Part shown: piece by piece, positions 10,011 through 19,600 of the stretch
Layout of the letters: the number at the start of each line of letters is the position of its first letter
Position numbering within the stretch: the stretch's first letter is position 1
DNA from: Phascolarctos cinereus
Taxonomy: Eukaryota; Chordata; Mammalia; Diprotodontia; Phascolarctidae
Direction of reading: 5' to 3'
Assembly: GCF_002099425.1 (NCBI RefSeq)
Contig: NW_018343972.1
Coordinates: 3,055,001-3,119,000 of the forward strand
Length of the DNA: 64,000 nt
The notes under the pieces: model-generated
What the model was told of the DNA's origin: nothing
Seen by the model: only the letters and a program-made list of their open reading frames with translations
The model's database searches: none
Program-made: the position numbers and the translations under genes

Positions 10011-10800
10011 TTCCCCAAACTCAACCAGATTTGTAATCTTGGAGTTATTTTCAACTCCTAGTCTTCACTCCATGCATCCAAACAATTGATAAACCTTACT
10101 GTTCCTATCCCCCCAACATTTCTTGCATCTGACCCCTAGTCTATATTCACATAACCACCACCTTAGTTCATCACTTTTCGACTGTTATTGCAACAATTTC
10201 CTAACTCATTTCCCTGCCACATGTTTCACTTTACTCTAGTCCTTCTTCCACATGGATGACAAAGTAATTTTCCTGAAACAATGATCTGACCATATCATTC
10301 TTATGCAATGAATTTTAGTGCCTCCTTATTGCATCTAGATTCAAAATATAAACTCTTCCATTTATCTTTTAAAGTCCTTCAAAACCTTGACCCAACATAT
10401 CTTTCCCATTACTCCCTCTTTCTCAATTAAGCCAAACTGGCCTTCTTTCTGTTCCTCACCTATAACCCTCTATTTCTTGTCTCCCTGCCTTTGAACTGGC
10501 TATCTCCCATGCCTGGAATGTAGTCCCTTCTCATGTTTGCCTCAAAGAATCCATTTCTTCCTTCAAGACATAACCCAAGTCCATCTTTGGCATGAAGTCT
10601 TTCCTGAACCCCTCAACTCTCCCAAATTATATTGTCTTTAACTCCTCTTTATTTAATTGTATTAATTATGTATGTATTTCTATCTGTCCTTGTCTCCCCC
10701 ATTGGAATATTAGCCCCTTTTGAGTAAAGGTGGCTTCCTTTGTTGTGTTTTGTCTGTAGCACCTAGCTAGCATAATACTGATTCCTAATAATTATAGAGA
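10011..10800 (+). mobile_element. L2 LINE, part 2 with 3' end
   Basis: It resumes L2 with ttggagttattttcaactcc, gacaaagtaattttcctgaa, tctgaccatatcattcttat, ttcaaaaccttgacccaaca, catgcctggaatgtagtccc, and the 3' block ccattggaatattagcccc. The two parts together cover the C-terminal half of L2 ORF2 and the 3' UTR. No open frame survives. Confidence 0.88.
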
Positions 10801-10804
10801 CCTA

Positions 10805-11010
10805 AAAGTTTCACAGTTTGCCTTTGAAGAGAGTGGTCAGCCCCCCACCTCCCACCCCCGTTCAATTATAGGTCTTCAAGTAGAGATTGGATGACTGCTT
10901 GTCAAATATATTATATTGCAGATTAATTTTCAGGTATGAACTGGATTAGATGGCCAGGAAAATCCCTTCAACTTCAAAAATTCAACAGTTCTGTAACTTT
11001 AAAGGTGACA
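10805..11010 (+). mobile_element. CR1/L3 3' end
   Basis: The blocks aggtcttcaagtagagattg, gatgactgcttgtcaaata and gaactggattagatggccag are the CR1/L3 3' UTR, ending in a degenerate gttctgtaac unit. Confidence 0.7.
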
Positions 11011-11182
11011 TGAGATTTGATGGTGAGATGCAGCTTGGGAAGTTGGTAATCACGCTATAGGATGACAATAAGGATGTATGTGCTCTTGGCATGGTACTTC
11101 GCCAAGGGGCTAGAGGGAATTCTTTTCAGTTTTCCTTAATTCCTCATCATCAAGTTTCTAGCATTCAAGAATATTTGAATTC

Positions 11183-11393
11183 TTATGGATTGAAGCCGGA
11201 CTTGGAGTCAGGAAGATCTGAGTTCAAATCTCTCCTCAAATATTTACTAGTTATATGATCATGGACAAGTTACTTAAGCTGTCTCAGTTTTTTCATCTGT
11301 CAAATGGGCATAACAATAGCACCTACTCCCCAGAGTTCTTATGAAGATAAAATGAGATATTTGTGAAGAGCTTTGCAAAACTCAGAGCAACAA
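11183..11393 (+). mobile_element. MAR1/THER1-type SINE
   Basis: A partly degraded head (tggattgaagccggacttgg) is followed by gatctgagttcaaatctct, catctgtcaaatgggcataa and the tail gaagagctttgcaaaactc. It abuts family A. Confidence 0.8.
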
Positions 11394-11665
11394 ATTAATT
11401 AATAAGTATTTATTAAGTACCTACTATGTGCCAAGCATTGTGATAAGCATACCAAAAGATGCAAAACACAGCTCCTGACCTCAAGTTGCTTATAATCTAG
11501 TGAGGGAGACAGCATGCAAACAAATCTATACTATACAGGATAAATAGGAAATAATAGAAGGAAGACACTAGAATTAAGAGAGATTGGAAAGACTTCTTGT
11601 AAAAGATGGGATTTTATTTGGGACTTAGTGGAAGCCAGGGAAGAAAGCAGGCAGAGCTGAGGAGG
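11394..11665 (+). repeat. Family A copy
   Basis: It opens ttaataagtatttattaagt, then cctactatgtgccaagcatt, then acagctcctgacctcaagtt, and the GA-rich block agccagggaagaaagcaggc. It is cut at 11670 where family B starts, the same A-then-B order as at 2.4-3.0 kb but with a different break point. Confidence 0.7.
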
Positions 11666-11670
11666 GAGAG

Positions 11671-12165
11671 CACTGTTGTTGTTTGTTCTTCAATTTCTAA
11701 GAGGACCAGCGACATCACAGGGTGATGTCTTGACTCACTCGTGAATTAGATTTAAGTGAGGCAGAGCTACACAAAGTCATCAGTCTCACTCTCTCTTCCA
11801 GAGTCTTTAAAGTCCAGTGGCAAGACAGAAGTCAGGGTGACTAGTGATGGCCTGGGATGCGGTGGATGCTTTTGGTGTCTTTGATGTCTGACCAAACTCT
11901 AAGCTCTTTACAGTGATTACTTCAGCTACCTTCATGGCTATTGGAACAAATTATTCTCATCCATTCATTCTGTCAGGGAAAATCTTCACATGCTTGGGAT
12001 AGACATCCCCCTAAGTCACCAACAGGTTTGACGTCTAGGTTACCCTCAACCTGATTTAGCCTGTCTGCCAAGATAGTTTACTGGGGTGTGCACATTTCAC
12101 ATGAGACACTTTCCAAATTATTAATATTCTGTTTCCTCATCACTAATGCTAATTTCCTTTTTATA
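11671..12165 (+). repeat. Family B copy
   Basis: It begins tgttgttgtttgttcttcaa, then taagaggaccagcgacatca, gggtgatgtcttgactcact, aatctaatgagg-like blocks shared with 3480-3600, and atggcctgggatgcggtgg. Beyond 11870 its sequence differs from the 3.6-3.9 kb copy (acttcagctaccttcatggc, catgcttgggatagacatcc). The family therefore has a shared end and variable distal part. Confidence 0.65.
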
Positions 12166-12299
12166 CTACCCTCATCTTCTTTGGAGGTGGGGAGGGGCAT
12201 CTATTCCCTTAGGGATGCTCCATGACTCCTGAAACTATTTTAGTTTCCAGGAAGAGGGGTGGAAAATAAGGAGAGGTTATATCTTCAAAATTTTTATCC

Positions 12300-12430
12300 G
12301 TAATTCAATCAATTTATTACTAAGTACTTACCCCTATTTCCTCCATTTCCTCTTTGCTTCCTCTTCATTTTGCCATCCTCCTGATCTAAACAATACCTAG
12401 GACAGTACCTGGCACAGTAACCACTTGAGA
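12300..12430 (+). mobile_element. Possible L2/MIR 3' end
   Basis: The segment ending cctggcacagtaaccactt, gagaaatgtgcattaattca has the shape of an L2/MIR 3' terminus. Very diverged. Confidence 0.3.
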
Positions 12431-12447
12431 AATGTGCATTAATTCAT

Positions 12448-12660
12448 TCATTTTTTTTATTCCTCATTACTTTCTTAGGTCTCTTTCTTTTATCCTTTCT
12501 GCTATTCCCCTTTTATCTTACTTCTATTCTTTCCCCTTCTTATCTTCCTCCCCTCCTTCCTCCTTGGCCTTCTCCTTTTTCTCCTTCCTACTTTTCTCTT
12601 CCTCCTTTTGTTCTTTCAGCCTATCCAGATCTTCTGGCAGATTCCAAGTACCTCCTTGCT
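12448..12660 (+). repeat. Polypyrimidine tract
   Basis: About 200 bp of the plus strand are mainly C and T (for example tcctcccctccttcctcctt). The open frame through it codes almost only Ser, Phe, Leu and Pro and is not a gene. Confidence 0.8.
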
Positions 12661-13724
12661 CCCCTGCATGAGTGGATCAGCCAATATTTGTCCAAGGCTC
12701 CTTAGCTGAAGAAACACATTGCTACCATGTGAGCATTCCTACAGAGAATTGGGATCTTAAACCCAGCAGCTATGTTACCAATCAGAGACATCATACTACA
12801 CCTCAAGCTACTATCTTCCTGACAAAATGAATCATTCATTAGCAGAGAGCTGACTGACATATTGGTGACAAACAGCAAAATGACACTTTCCCTAACAGTG
12901 CCACCATCTTAGGAAAGTAACTAGACCTTACTCTCTTCTATTACTTGCCAAGTTCTTTGGCTAAGACTTTAGCTAAGTCTGGCTGCTTATCCTATCAGAA
13001 GATTTATGGCATATTTCATCCTAAACCATCACAGAAGCAATATTTTATTACTGAGATCTCGCTGTGCTTGATGATGCTTCTAGAGTATGATAGAGATCTA
13101 AATCTAATACACTTCTCTCAAGCCCAAATCCTATTGACACTTAAGAGTGGTTAAGAGTGGGGAAGGGTACAAACAGGATAGTGTAGGGAGGACAGCATTC
13201 AACAGAAATAATGCTACAATCTGGCCAACCGAACCAAGCTATTCTTTGGGAGTTTGTTCGTTATTGGCTATTTCTGAGGAACAGAAATAAATAGTTTAGA
13301 TGCAGGTTTCACTCCTTGTCTCCTTTCACATGAGTATTTCCTAGAAACAGCAAGCTAGCCTATAATCCTGTTCTTGTGATACCAGCTCCATTTATAGTAC
13401 CATGCCTTGAGTGATGTATGTCTGTAGGCTCCATAAAGTGGTATTCATTGTCTCAGCAGGAAATCTCAGGTGGAAGCCAATTCCACAGAAAGTAGGTGCA
13501 GTTCTTCCACTAAAAGGCATTTATGTGCTTCTTTGCAAACTTGGCTTTTAACAGATTATACCATAGTCTCATTATCCTTGTGTTGAGTAGTTACGAGAGG
13601 AATATGTTGAAGGGCAAATATTCTGTGCATCAGAATAATAGCTATTGGACCGGGTATGTATCCCAAGAGAATGAATGGAGAGATACTTTGGCCTTGTATT
13701 TAAGGCATGTTATTGCCCTCAATA
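12661..13724. other. Low-copy sequence, nothing recognised
   Basis: I find no repeat family, exon with good splice sites or RNA gene that I can defend here. Short open frames at 12945 and 13523 have no recognisable domain. Confidence 0.4.
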
Positions 13725-13977
13725 GGGCAGCTACATGGCGCAGTGGATAGAGCACTGAGCTCAGAACCAGGAAGACCCATGTGTCTCTGAATTCAAATGT
13801 GACCTCAGATACTTACTAACTGTGTGACCCTGCACAAGTCACTATTTGCCTCTGTTTCCTCATCTATAAAATGAGATAGAGAAGGAAATGGCAAATCACT
13901 CCAATATCTTTGCCAAGAAAACCCCAAATCGGGTGATGTAGAGTTGAACATAACTGAAATGACTCACCAACAATAAA
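13725..13977 (+). mobile_element. RTE-tailed tRNA SINE (WSINE/MAR type)
   Basis: The head is gggcagctacatggcgcagt, with ggatagagcactgagctcag, the core gtgtgaccctgcacaagtca, then the second-half block gagaaggaaatggcaaatca and the RTE-like tail ending tgaaatgactcaccaacaat. Nearly full length. Confidence 0.92.
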
Positions 13978-14034
13978 TTATTCTTGAAGTAGTGCATCAG
14001 TTTATAGGATTTAGGGAATTTAAAGACAGTCTAC

Positions 14035-14145
14035 TGTAAACTCCTTATTCTTTAAGTAAGGAAATCAAGGCCCAGGGATGGCACATGAATGGTTCAAGGT
14101 CACTTAGGCAGGAAATAGCCATTCCAATATTGAACCCTGGTCTTT
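14035..14145 (-). mobile_element. MIR core, minus strand
   Basis: The plus strand reads aaggaaatcaaggcccaggg, ggttcaaggtcacttaggca, attgaaccctggtcttttga, the reverse of the MIR core. Ends not resolved. Confidence 0.5.
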
Positions 14146-14419
14146 TGATGCTGAATCCATTGGCTTTTCCTTTATAGCATCATGTCTACCATATACTAAA
14201 TTTTGTTCTTGCAAGGTCTGACCATAAGCAAATCAAAAAGCCCTTGAAAAGGATTTGATAACTGTGATTCCAGGAGCTTTTATAAGAAAAAGAGAGAAAT
14301 GGCACAGTGACAGTCTAAGATTGTGTTGTGTTGAACTGTGTTGTGTGTTGCTGTTAACAGGTCTTTGAGGATTGGAATCCATAAGTGGTATGGTCTAATC
14401 AAAGAAGCTTGAAGTTTTG

Positions 14420-14660
14420 AAGTGGGAGACATGAGTCCTCTTCTGGGTACTTCCCTCTAACAGCTGTGTGATTTTTGCCTGGTCCTAGGTCTCACATTAT
14501 AGAGGAAAGGACAATTGAATCGGTGTCAAAAGACCAGATCTAATACTGAATCTACTATTTCTTACCCACATGATCTAGAACAAATCACATTCCAACCCTG
14601 GATCTTAGTTTCCTCACTTGAAGAATGAGGAGTTTGGACTTAGATTTTCCAAATCTGGTC
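14420..14660 (+). mobile_element. MIR-type SINE remains
   Basis: Two overlapping degraded pieces: agctgtgtgatttttgcctg near 14462, and aaaagaccagatctaatact with cttagtttcctcacttgaag near 14527-14625. Low identity. Confidence 0.45.
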
Positions 14661-14699
14661 ACCTTCCTTTTCACCATCTTGGGCTTCAGTCATTCCCAG

Positions 14700-14785
14700 T
14701 TTTATAATGAGTATGTTGGACTAGATAATTTCTAAGTGCCTTTCTAGCACCCAAACCCCTGAATCCTCTGGTTTCTAAGGCCTTT
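14700..14785 (+). mobile_element. MIR/L3-type 3' tail
   Basis: gttggactagataatttcta followed by a degraded 'ccttctagcac' block is the CR1/L3-like tail carried by some MIR-type SINEs. Confidence 0.4.
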
Positions 14786-14867
14786 TTCTAGTTCTAATTT
14801 CTTTGATCTATAACTATAACTTTCCTTCAACATGATATTATTTATTCTACATTTTTTTCAGTAGGAC

Positions 14868-15090
14868 CAGTGGCTTCACCAATTTAAGGAGCTCCTTTCA
14901 AAGAACTTCCTTTGCCAATGAAGACCAGCAGTTTCTTTGCAACTTAAAAACCTGAAAAGTTGTCAGACCAACCCACTGAGAGGTTAAATGACTAGGCCTT
15001 GATCACACAGCCAATTGATAAGAAGGACCTAATATCAAGTCTTCCTGACTTCAAGACCAGATCCATTATACAACATTGACTCCCAATTCC
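14868..15090 (-). mobile_element. MIR/MAR-type SINE, minus strand
   Basis: The plus strand carries gagctcctttcaaagaactt, cctttgccaatgaagaccag, actgagaggttaaatgacta and caagtcttcctgacttcaa, a marsupial CORE-SINE variant in reverse. The head at the right (gatccattatacaacattga) is degraded. Confidence 0.6.
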
Positions 15091-15174
15091 ATACCTGTTC
15101 TATAGTTTTGTAACTATAGTCTTCAATATAACTTTTAAAATATGGTATAATGGTTTCATGGCAAACAGCTAGGC

Positions 15175-15265
15175 TTTTGTGTGCCTCTGTTTCCTCATCT
15201 ATGCAATGGATATACCTTCCCTTTCCCAGTCCCATAGGGTTAATATAAGAATCTAAAGGGGCAAT
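15175..15265 (+). mobile_element. MIR core fragment
   Basis: tgcctctgtttcctcatcta followed by tgcaatggata is the MIR core end. Only this piece is clear. Confidence 0.45.
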
Positions 15266-15692
15266 GTAAGTGGATACACTTTGGCAACTTCACCAGAGCT
15301 GTACAGATGTTTACTTTCATGATTGCTTCTAATTCCCCAATCACCTAACTCCCAAGCTCTAAAGGGCTTCGGAATTAGGGATGTAACCTTCAATGTCACA
15401 CTTACTGTGGCCAACAGGGAATCTGAACAGCTATCTGAAAAGACAAAAGAGAAGGAGGTACTGAGGGGCAGGCTTATTCCTAGGAGGCCAGAATGTATTC
15501 CACTGAGCTGCTCAATAAAATGAATGTTGTACGAATTTTCTGCAAGGCAAAACAATTTTCTGCAAGACAAAAAGAACAGGGCAGTAGGCTCAGATTAGGA
15601 ACAGAAGAATTGACTCACAAGCACCAATGTCTATGTCATTCTCCTAATTGTAATCTACAGCCCTTAATCCCTTTTGTTTATAAAAAATATGT

Positions 15693-15796
15693 ATGCATGC
15701 ATGTGTGTGTATGTGCATGTGTATGTGTGTGACATGTGTGTATGTGCATGTGTATGTGTAGTAGTAATAGTAGTAGCAGCAGCAGCAGCAGCAGTA
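15693..15796 (+). repeat. Compound (TG)n, (GTA)n, (GCA)n microsatellite
   Basis: A (TG)n tract with TATG interruptions to about 15759 is followed by TAG/AGT triplets and six AGC units. It lies 20 bp before a SINE head. Confidence 0.95.
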
Positions 15797-15815
15797 TGTC
15801 ATCCAACAAGCATTG

Positions 15816-16060
15816 AAGTTCAGGTAGCACAGTGGATAGAGTGATGGGCCTAGAGTCAGGGAGACCCAAGTTCAAATCTGGTCTCAGACACTTACTATCT
15901 GTGTGACCCTGGGCAAGTCACTTAACCTCGTTTGCCTTAGTTCTTCATCTGTCAAATGAGCTGGAGAAGGAGATGGCAAACCACTGCAGCATCTTTACCA
16001 AGAAAACTGCAAATGAGGTCACAAAAAGTCAGACATGACTGAAATGACTGAATAATAACA
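15816..16060 (+). mobile_element. RTE-tailed tRNA SINE (WSINE/MAR type)
   Basis: The head caggtagcacagtggataga, core gtgtgaccctgggcaagtca, second block gagaaggagatggcaaacca, atctttaccaagaaaactgc and tail gtcagacatgactgaaatga make this a nearly complete copy of the same family as 13725-13977. Confidence 0.93.
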
Positions 16061-16835
16061 CTCACCTATATGTATTTATATGTACACATATGTATTTTAA
16101 TACATCTATACATGTGTACATAAATGCATATTTATAAACATATACACAACACACAAACTTTCTTGTATATTAATGTTTCTGGACTATAAAGCACCAAAAG
16201 ATTTCCAGTCTAGCACCCTCAATGCCCTTGGCTATTTGGCTATAAATCACACTACACTCCATACTCTCATGCCTGAAATCAGGCCTAGAACACAACAGTC
16301 TATGTTTCCAGGACTGGACCAATTATAAAGCAGCTGAGAGAGAGAGCTCTTTCAAATAACGTAATTTGGCAAGCATGTCCTGCTGTCATGAGGTTTCTCA
16401 TTTGCACTAGGCATGTTAGGCCCCTCTAAAAACTGAATTATGAAAGGATTTGCTCCTCTTTTGGTCTCTCAATCAGTCCACCTTACAATATACTCCCAAT
16501 TAGCCTCTTTTAGGTCATATCCACCTGAGGAATAGGTCATGACACAAATGGAGATAAAAATAAAGGAAAAAATTAAGAACCCCGGCAGTGAACAGCAAGA
16601 AAGAGCTTCTGTGATTAAGGGGGTTTATGTGAAGAGAATGAACAGTAACAGATAATAAGCTTCTGAACTCTACCTAGGATTAGAATAGCCCAGACTTTCA
16701 GGACTTACAGTGAATGCCATCATGATTCAGGTGAACTTGGGGTTGGTATTACAGAATCACTGGTTAAGTCCTCCTGATTAATTTCTAAGACTGCCCAGAA
16801 TGGCTTCAAAGCCCTACCCCATGACAGATTTTAAT
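16061..16835. other. AT-rich low-complexity then low-copy DNA
   Basis: 16061-16165 is TA/CA-rich with alternating tacatatgt-like words. 16170-16830 shows nothing I can name. Confidence 0.4.
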
Positions 16836-16915
16836 AATAACAATAACTACTAACATTTATATGGCACTTCAAAGTTTGCAAAGCACTTTATGTAAATTAT
16901 TTTCTTATTATTATA
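16836..16915 (-). mobile_element. THER/MAR1 SINE 3' end, minus strand
   Basis: actaacatttatatggcact, then tttgcaaagcactttatgta, is the reverse of the THER tail seen at 9960-10010. Truncated. Confidence 0.55.
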
Positions 16916-18589
16916 CCAGAAAATAGCATTTTAAAATATTTTGCTACCCCATGGGTTTGTTATGGGTTTGATTCACACTGTATTTGTGGGTCTGATCCTG
17001 GGCAAAATTGTGAAGCAATTATTTGTTTTCCAAATTTCCATATCCCTCTTCCTCTCCTTTTTCTCTCCTTTCCTTTTCTCTCCACTAATATTGCCTCATC
17101 TTCAAATTCCATCCCAACCCCCCATCAAGCTCCCAGTATCTTCAGATTACCTAGGACTCCTATCACAGAACATATTAAAGAAACAGTATTACTCATCTCA
17201 GAAGTATTGGATTTTATTAAAGAAGACCTCAACAAATATAGACCAATAATTCAACCAATGGAATGAATCTTGAATAATAGAATTTCAGGCACTGGAGGAC
17301 TTAGGTTAGAAGGGCTTTTATAGGGAATGAGGCTCCTTTGAAGCACTCCTAAACTTCCTTCCATATATGGTCATTTTTTTTTCCAGCAACTGAGGTCTGC
17401 TCAGTTATACAGTCCCCAAGTACTGAGAGATAAAAAGTTCATCTTTTTCCTTGAAGCACGACAAGCCATACCATGAAGATGTTGATCTTATCTCTCAACA
17501 CCAGATTTATAATGAGCTTTTTCTGGATAATATCACCAAAGTTCTAAAAGCTCATTTTGCCCCACTGCCTCCTTTCACAGTCACAGCATCTAGACAGTCC
17601 GTGAATGTTTTCTGTATAGATTATGGTTCTTTATCTGTAAATTACAAATATAATCCTGGACTCGGTATTATAATAATATAATCCTGGCTCCCATTAGCCC
17701 TGTGAATACCACCTCCCCTTGCACCCTGCAAAACAAAACAAAATAAAACAAAACAAAAACTTAGTTCAGTTATGATGGGAATGCATCTAAATTTTTCTTG
17801 AAACAATTTGTGGTATAAGGTATGTCTGGAACTGCTTTCTGTAAAAATAGGCAGTAAAAAAGAGAGAAGCTGGCAAATGTAAATGTGCTCTATGAACCTT
17901 AGCAGATGACCTTAATAATACTACCGTGCATGCCCCCAAATCATATTATTCCCTGCATTTACATTTTTTTCCTCTTTTTCCCTTATTTCTCTCTGTCTCT
18001 GTCTCTCTGTCTGTCTGTCTCTCACATTGTTGCAGCTTCTTTGTAAGGTACATTTATTTAGTTGGCACATCCAGGGGATAAAAATAAATGGCCCTCTAGG
18101 GATTCCCTTATTGACATCATAACAAAAACATAATTATGTTTTGTTGAATGGCAGTTTTGTCAGATAGCAGCCCACCCCTTCCCAAAGCCAACTTTCCTTC
18201 AAAACTTTTAATTCAGGGTAGCTATGCCTAAGGATGTAAGGGTTAAATGAACAAAAATATGTTCCGCTAATCCTGGAGAAGGAAATCTAGCTCTCTGGGA
18301 AAGGACTTGAGTGCGACTAGCATCTTAAGTGGCTTCTGTAGATATCAGTTCACAGGACCAACTAGATGACAGAGCCTCCAGTTCCTACTAAATCTCAAAA
18401 ATCTCCAAAGGGAAATTATGCACCAGAGGTAAAGCAATTGCAATTGAATCCACAGGAGAAGAAAGTCAGAAACCTGGCTTTTTAACTGCTACAACTACTG
18501 TACTTAGGGAAGCACAAATGATGAAATAAATCATCCCATCTCTAGAGATATATATATATATTTTTTAATAGAAAAGTTTAACCTATGGA
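16916..18589. other. Low-copy DNA with two simple repeats
   Basis: (AAAAC)n occurs near 17727-17760 and a (TCTCTG)n/(TCTG)n tract near 17989-18024. The open frame at 17451-17681 has no domain I recognise. 18060-18500 is unassigned. Confidence 0.4.
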
Positions 18590-19599
18590 ATTAAAGAGAG
18601 TGACCATTGAATAATTTTTTTTTTTCTTTTTAGTACAAAAAAGGGAGGGATAAAGATCAAAGCAAAATTTAAGGAAATATAAGATATGATACTAAAGGGG
18701 CACATCTGAGATATCATGGACCAAATCCTACAACTCATGAATGTACAACCTGTACAACAGGTAAATTTTTTAAAAAGGCAGGAGTTGCAGTCATGCTTTC
18801 AGATGAAACAAAAATGAAAATTTACACTATAAACAAATAAAGAAATTACATTATGCCTAAAGAAACAATTAGATATTAATGAATCAATATCAATATAAAA
18901 TGTGTATGCTACAAACTGCATAGCATCAAATTCATGAATAATGTGAACTACAAAAAGATATAGATAATACAAGTGTAATAGAAAACTTTAATGTTATTCT
19001 CTCAGAGATAAACAAATCTAACAGAAAAATAATCAAAAGGAAAATGCTGAATGTGACATAGTATTGTCAAATTTAAGGTTAAATGATTTATGCAACCTTC
19101 TGAATATGGCAACTAAAGAACACACATATTTCACAGAAAGGCATAATAATTTAACAAATATAGGCCATTTAATGGGGAACAGAAAAATTACAGATAAATG
19201 TAGAAAGGCATAAATATTAAACACACAATTACAGGTCATAATTCAACAAAATAATAATCAAATGAGGATTATCTCAATGCATGAAAGAAGATGACAAGGT
19301 CCTAACATTTCCTATAAATTATAGATATAGAGTTTTTTTTTAATTACAATAAAACTCATCTATCTAAAAAAAGTCAGTATTATATGTAGTGGAGAAAAAT
19401 TAGATGCTTTCTCAATAGAGTGAATCAAAGATATTCCCTTTCTCCACAATTATTTTGTAAAGTTGTAGAAATTCTATTAATAGTAAATGCTATTAATAGG
19501 AAAAAAGGTAAGAAAAAATAAAGTTGTAAATATAGATGAAGATGAAACAAAACAATTCCTATTCTTTGATGACATGATAGTTTACTTAGAAAGTTTTTT
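18590..19599 (+). mobile_element. Old L1, ORF2 part 1
   Basis: Degraded L1 ORF2 in plus orientation. The clearest part is 19510-19590, which codes a run like IDEDETKQFLFFDDMIVY, the L1 reverse transcriptase catalytic block. Upstream AT-rich sequence fits the endonuclease/RT part of an old L1. It is interrupted at 19600 by a half-L1 and resumes at 22537. Confidence 0.65.
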
Positions 19600-19600
19600 T

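Noticed and set aside
13725-13800. tRNA gene
   Set aside because: The tRNA-like head with A- and B-box similarity belongs to a SINE. No cloverleaf with a proper anticodon arm is present.
17451-17681. 76-codon frame in low-copy DNA
   Set aside because: No splice signals at sensible places, no recognisable domain, and a length expected by chance in 64 kb.
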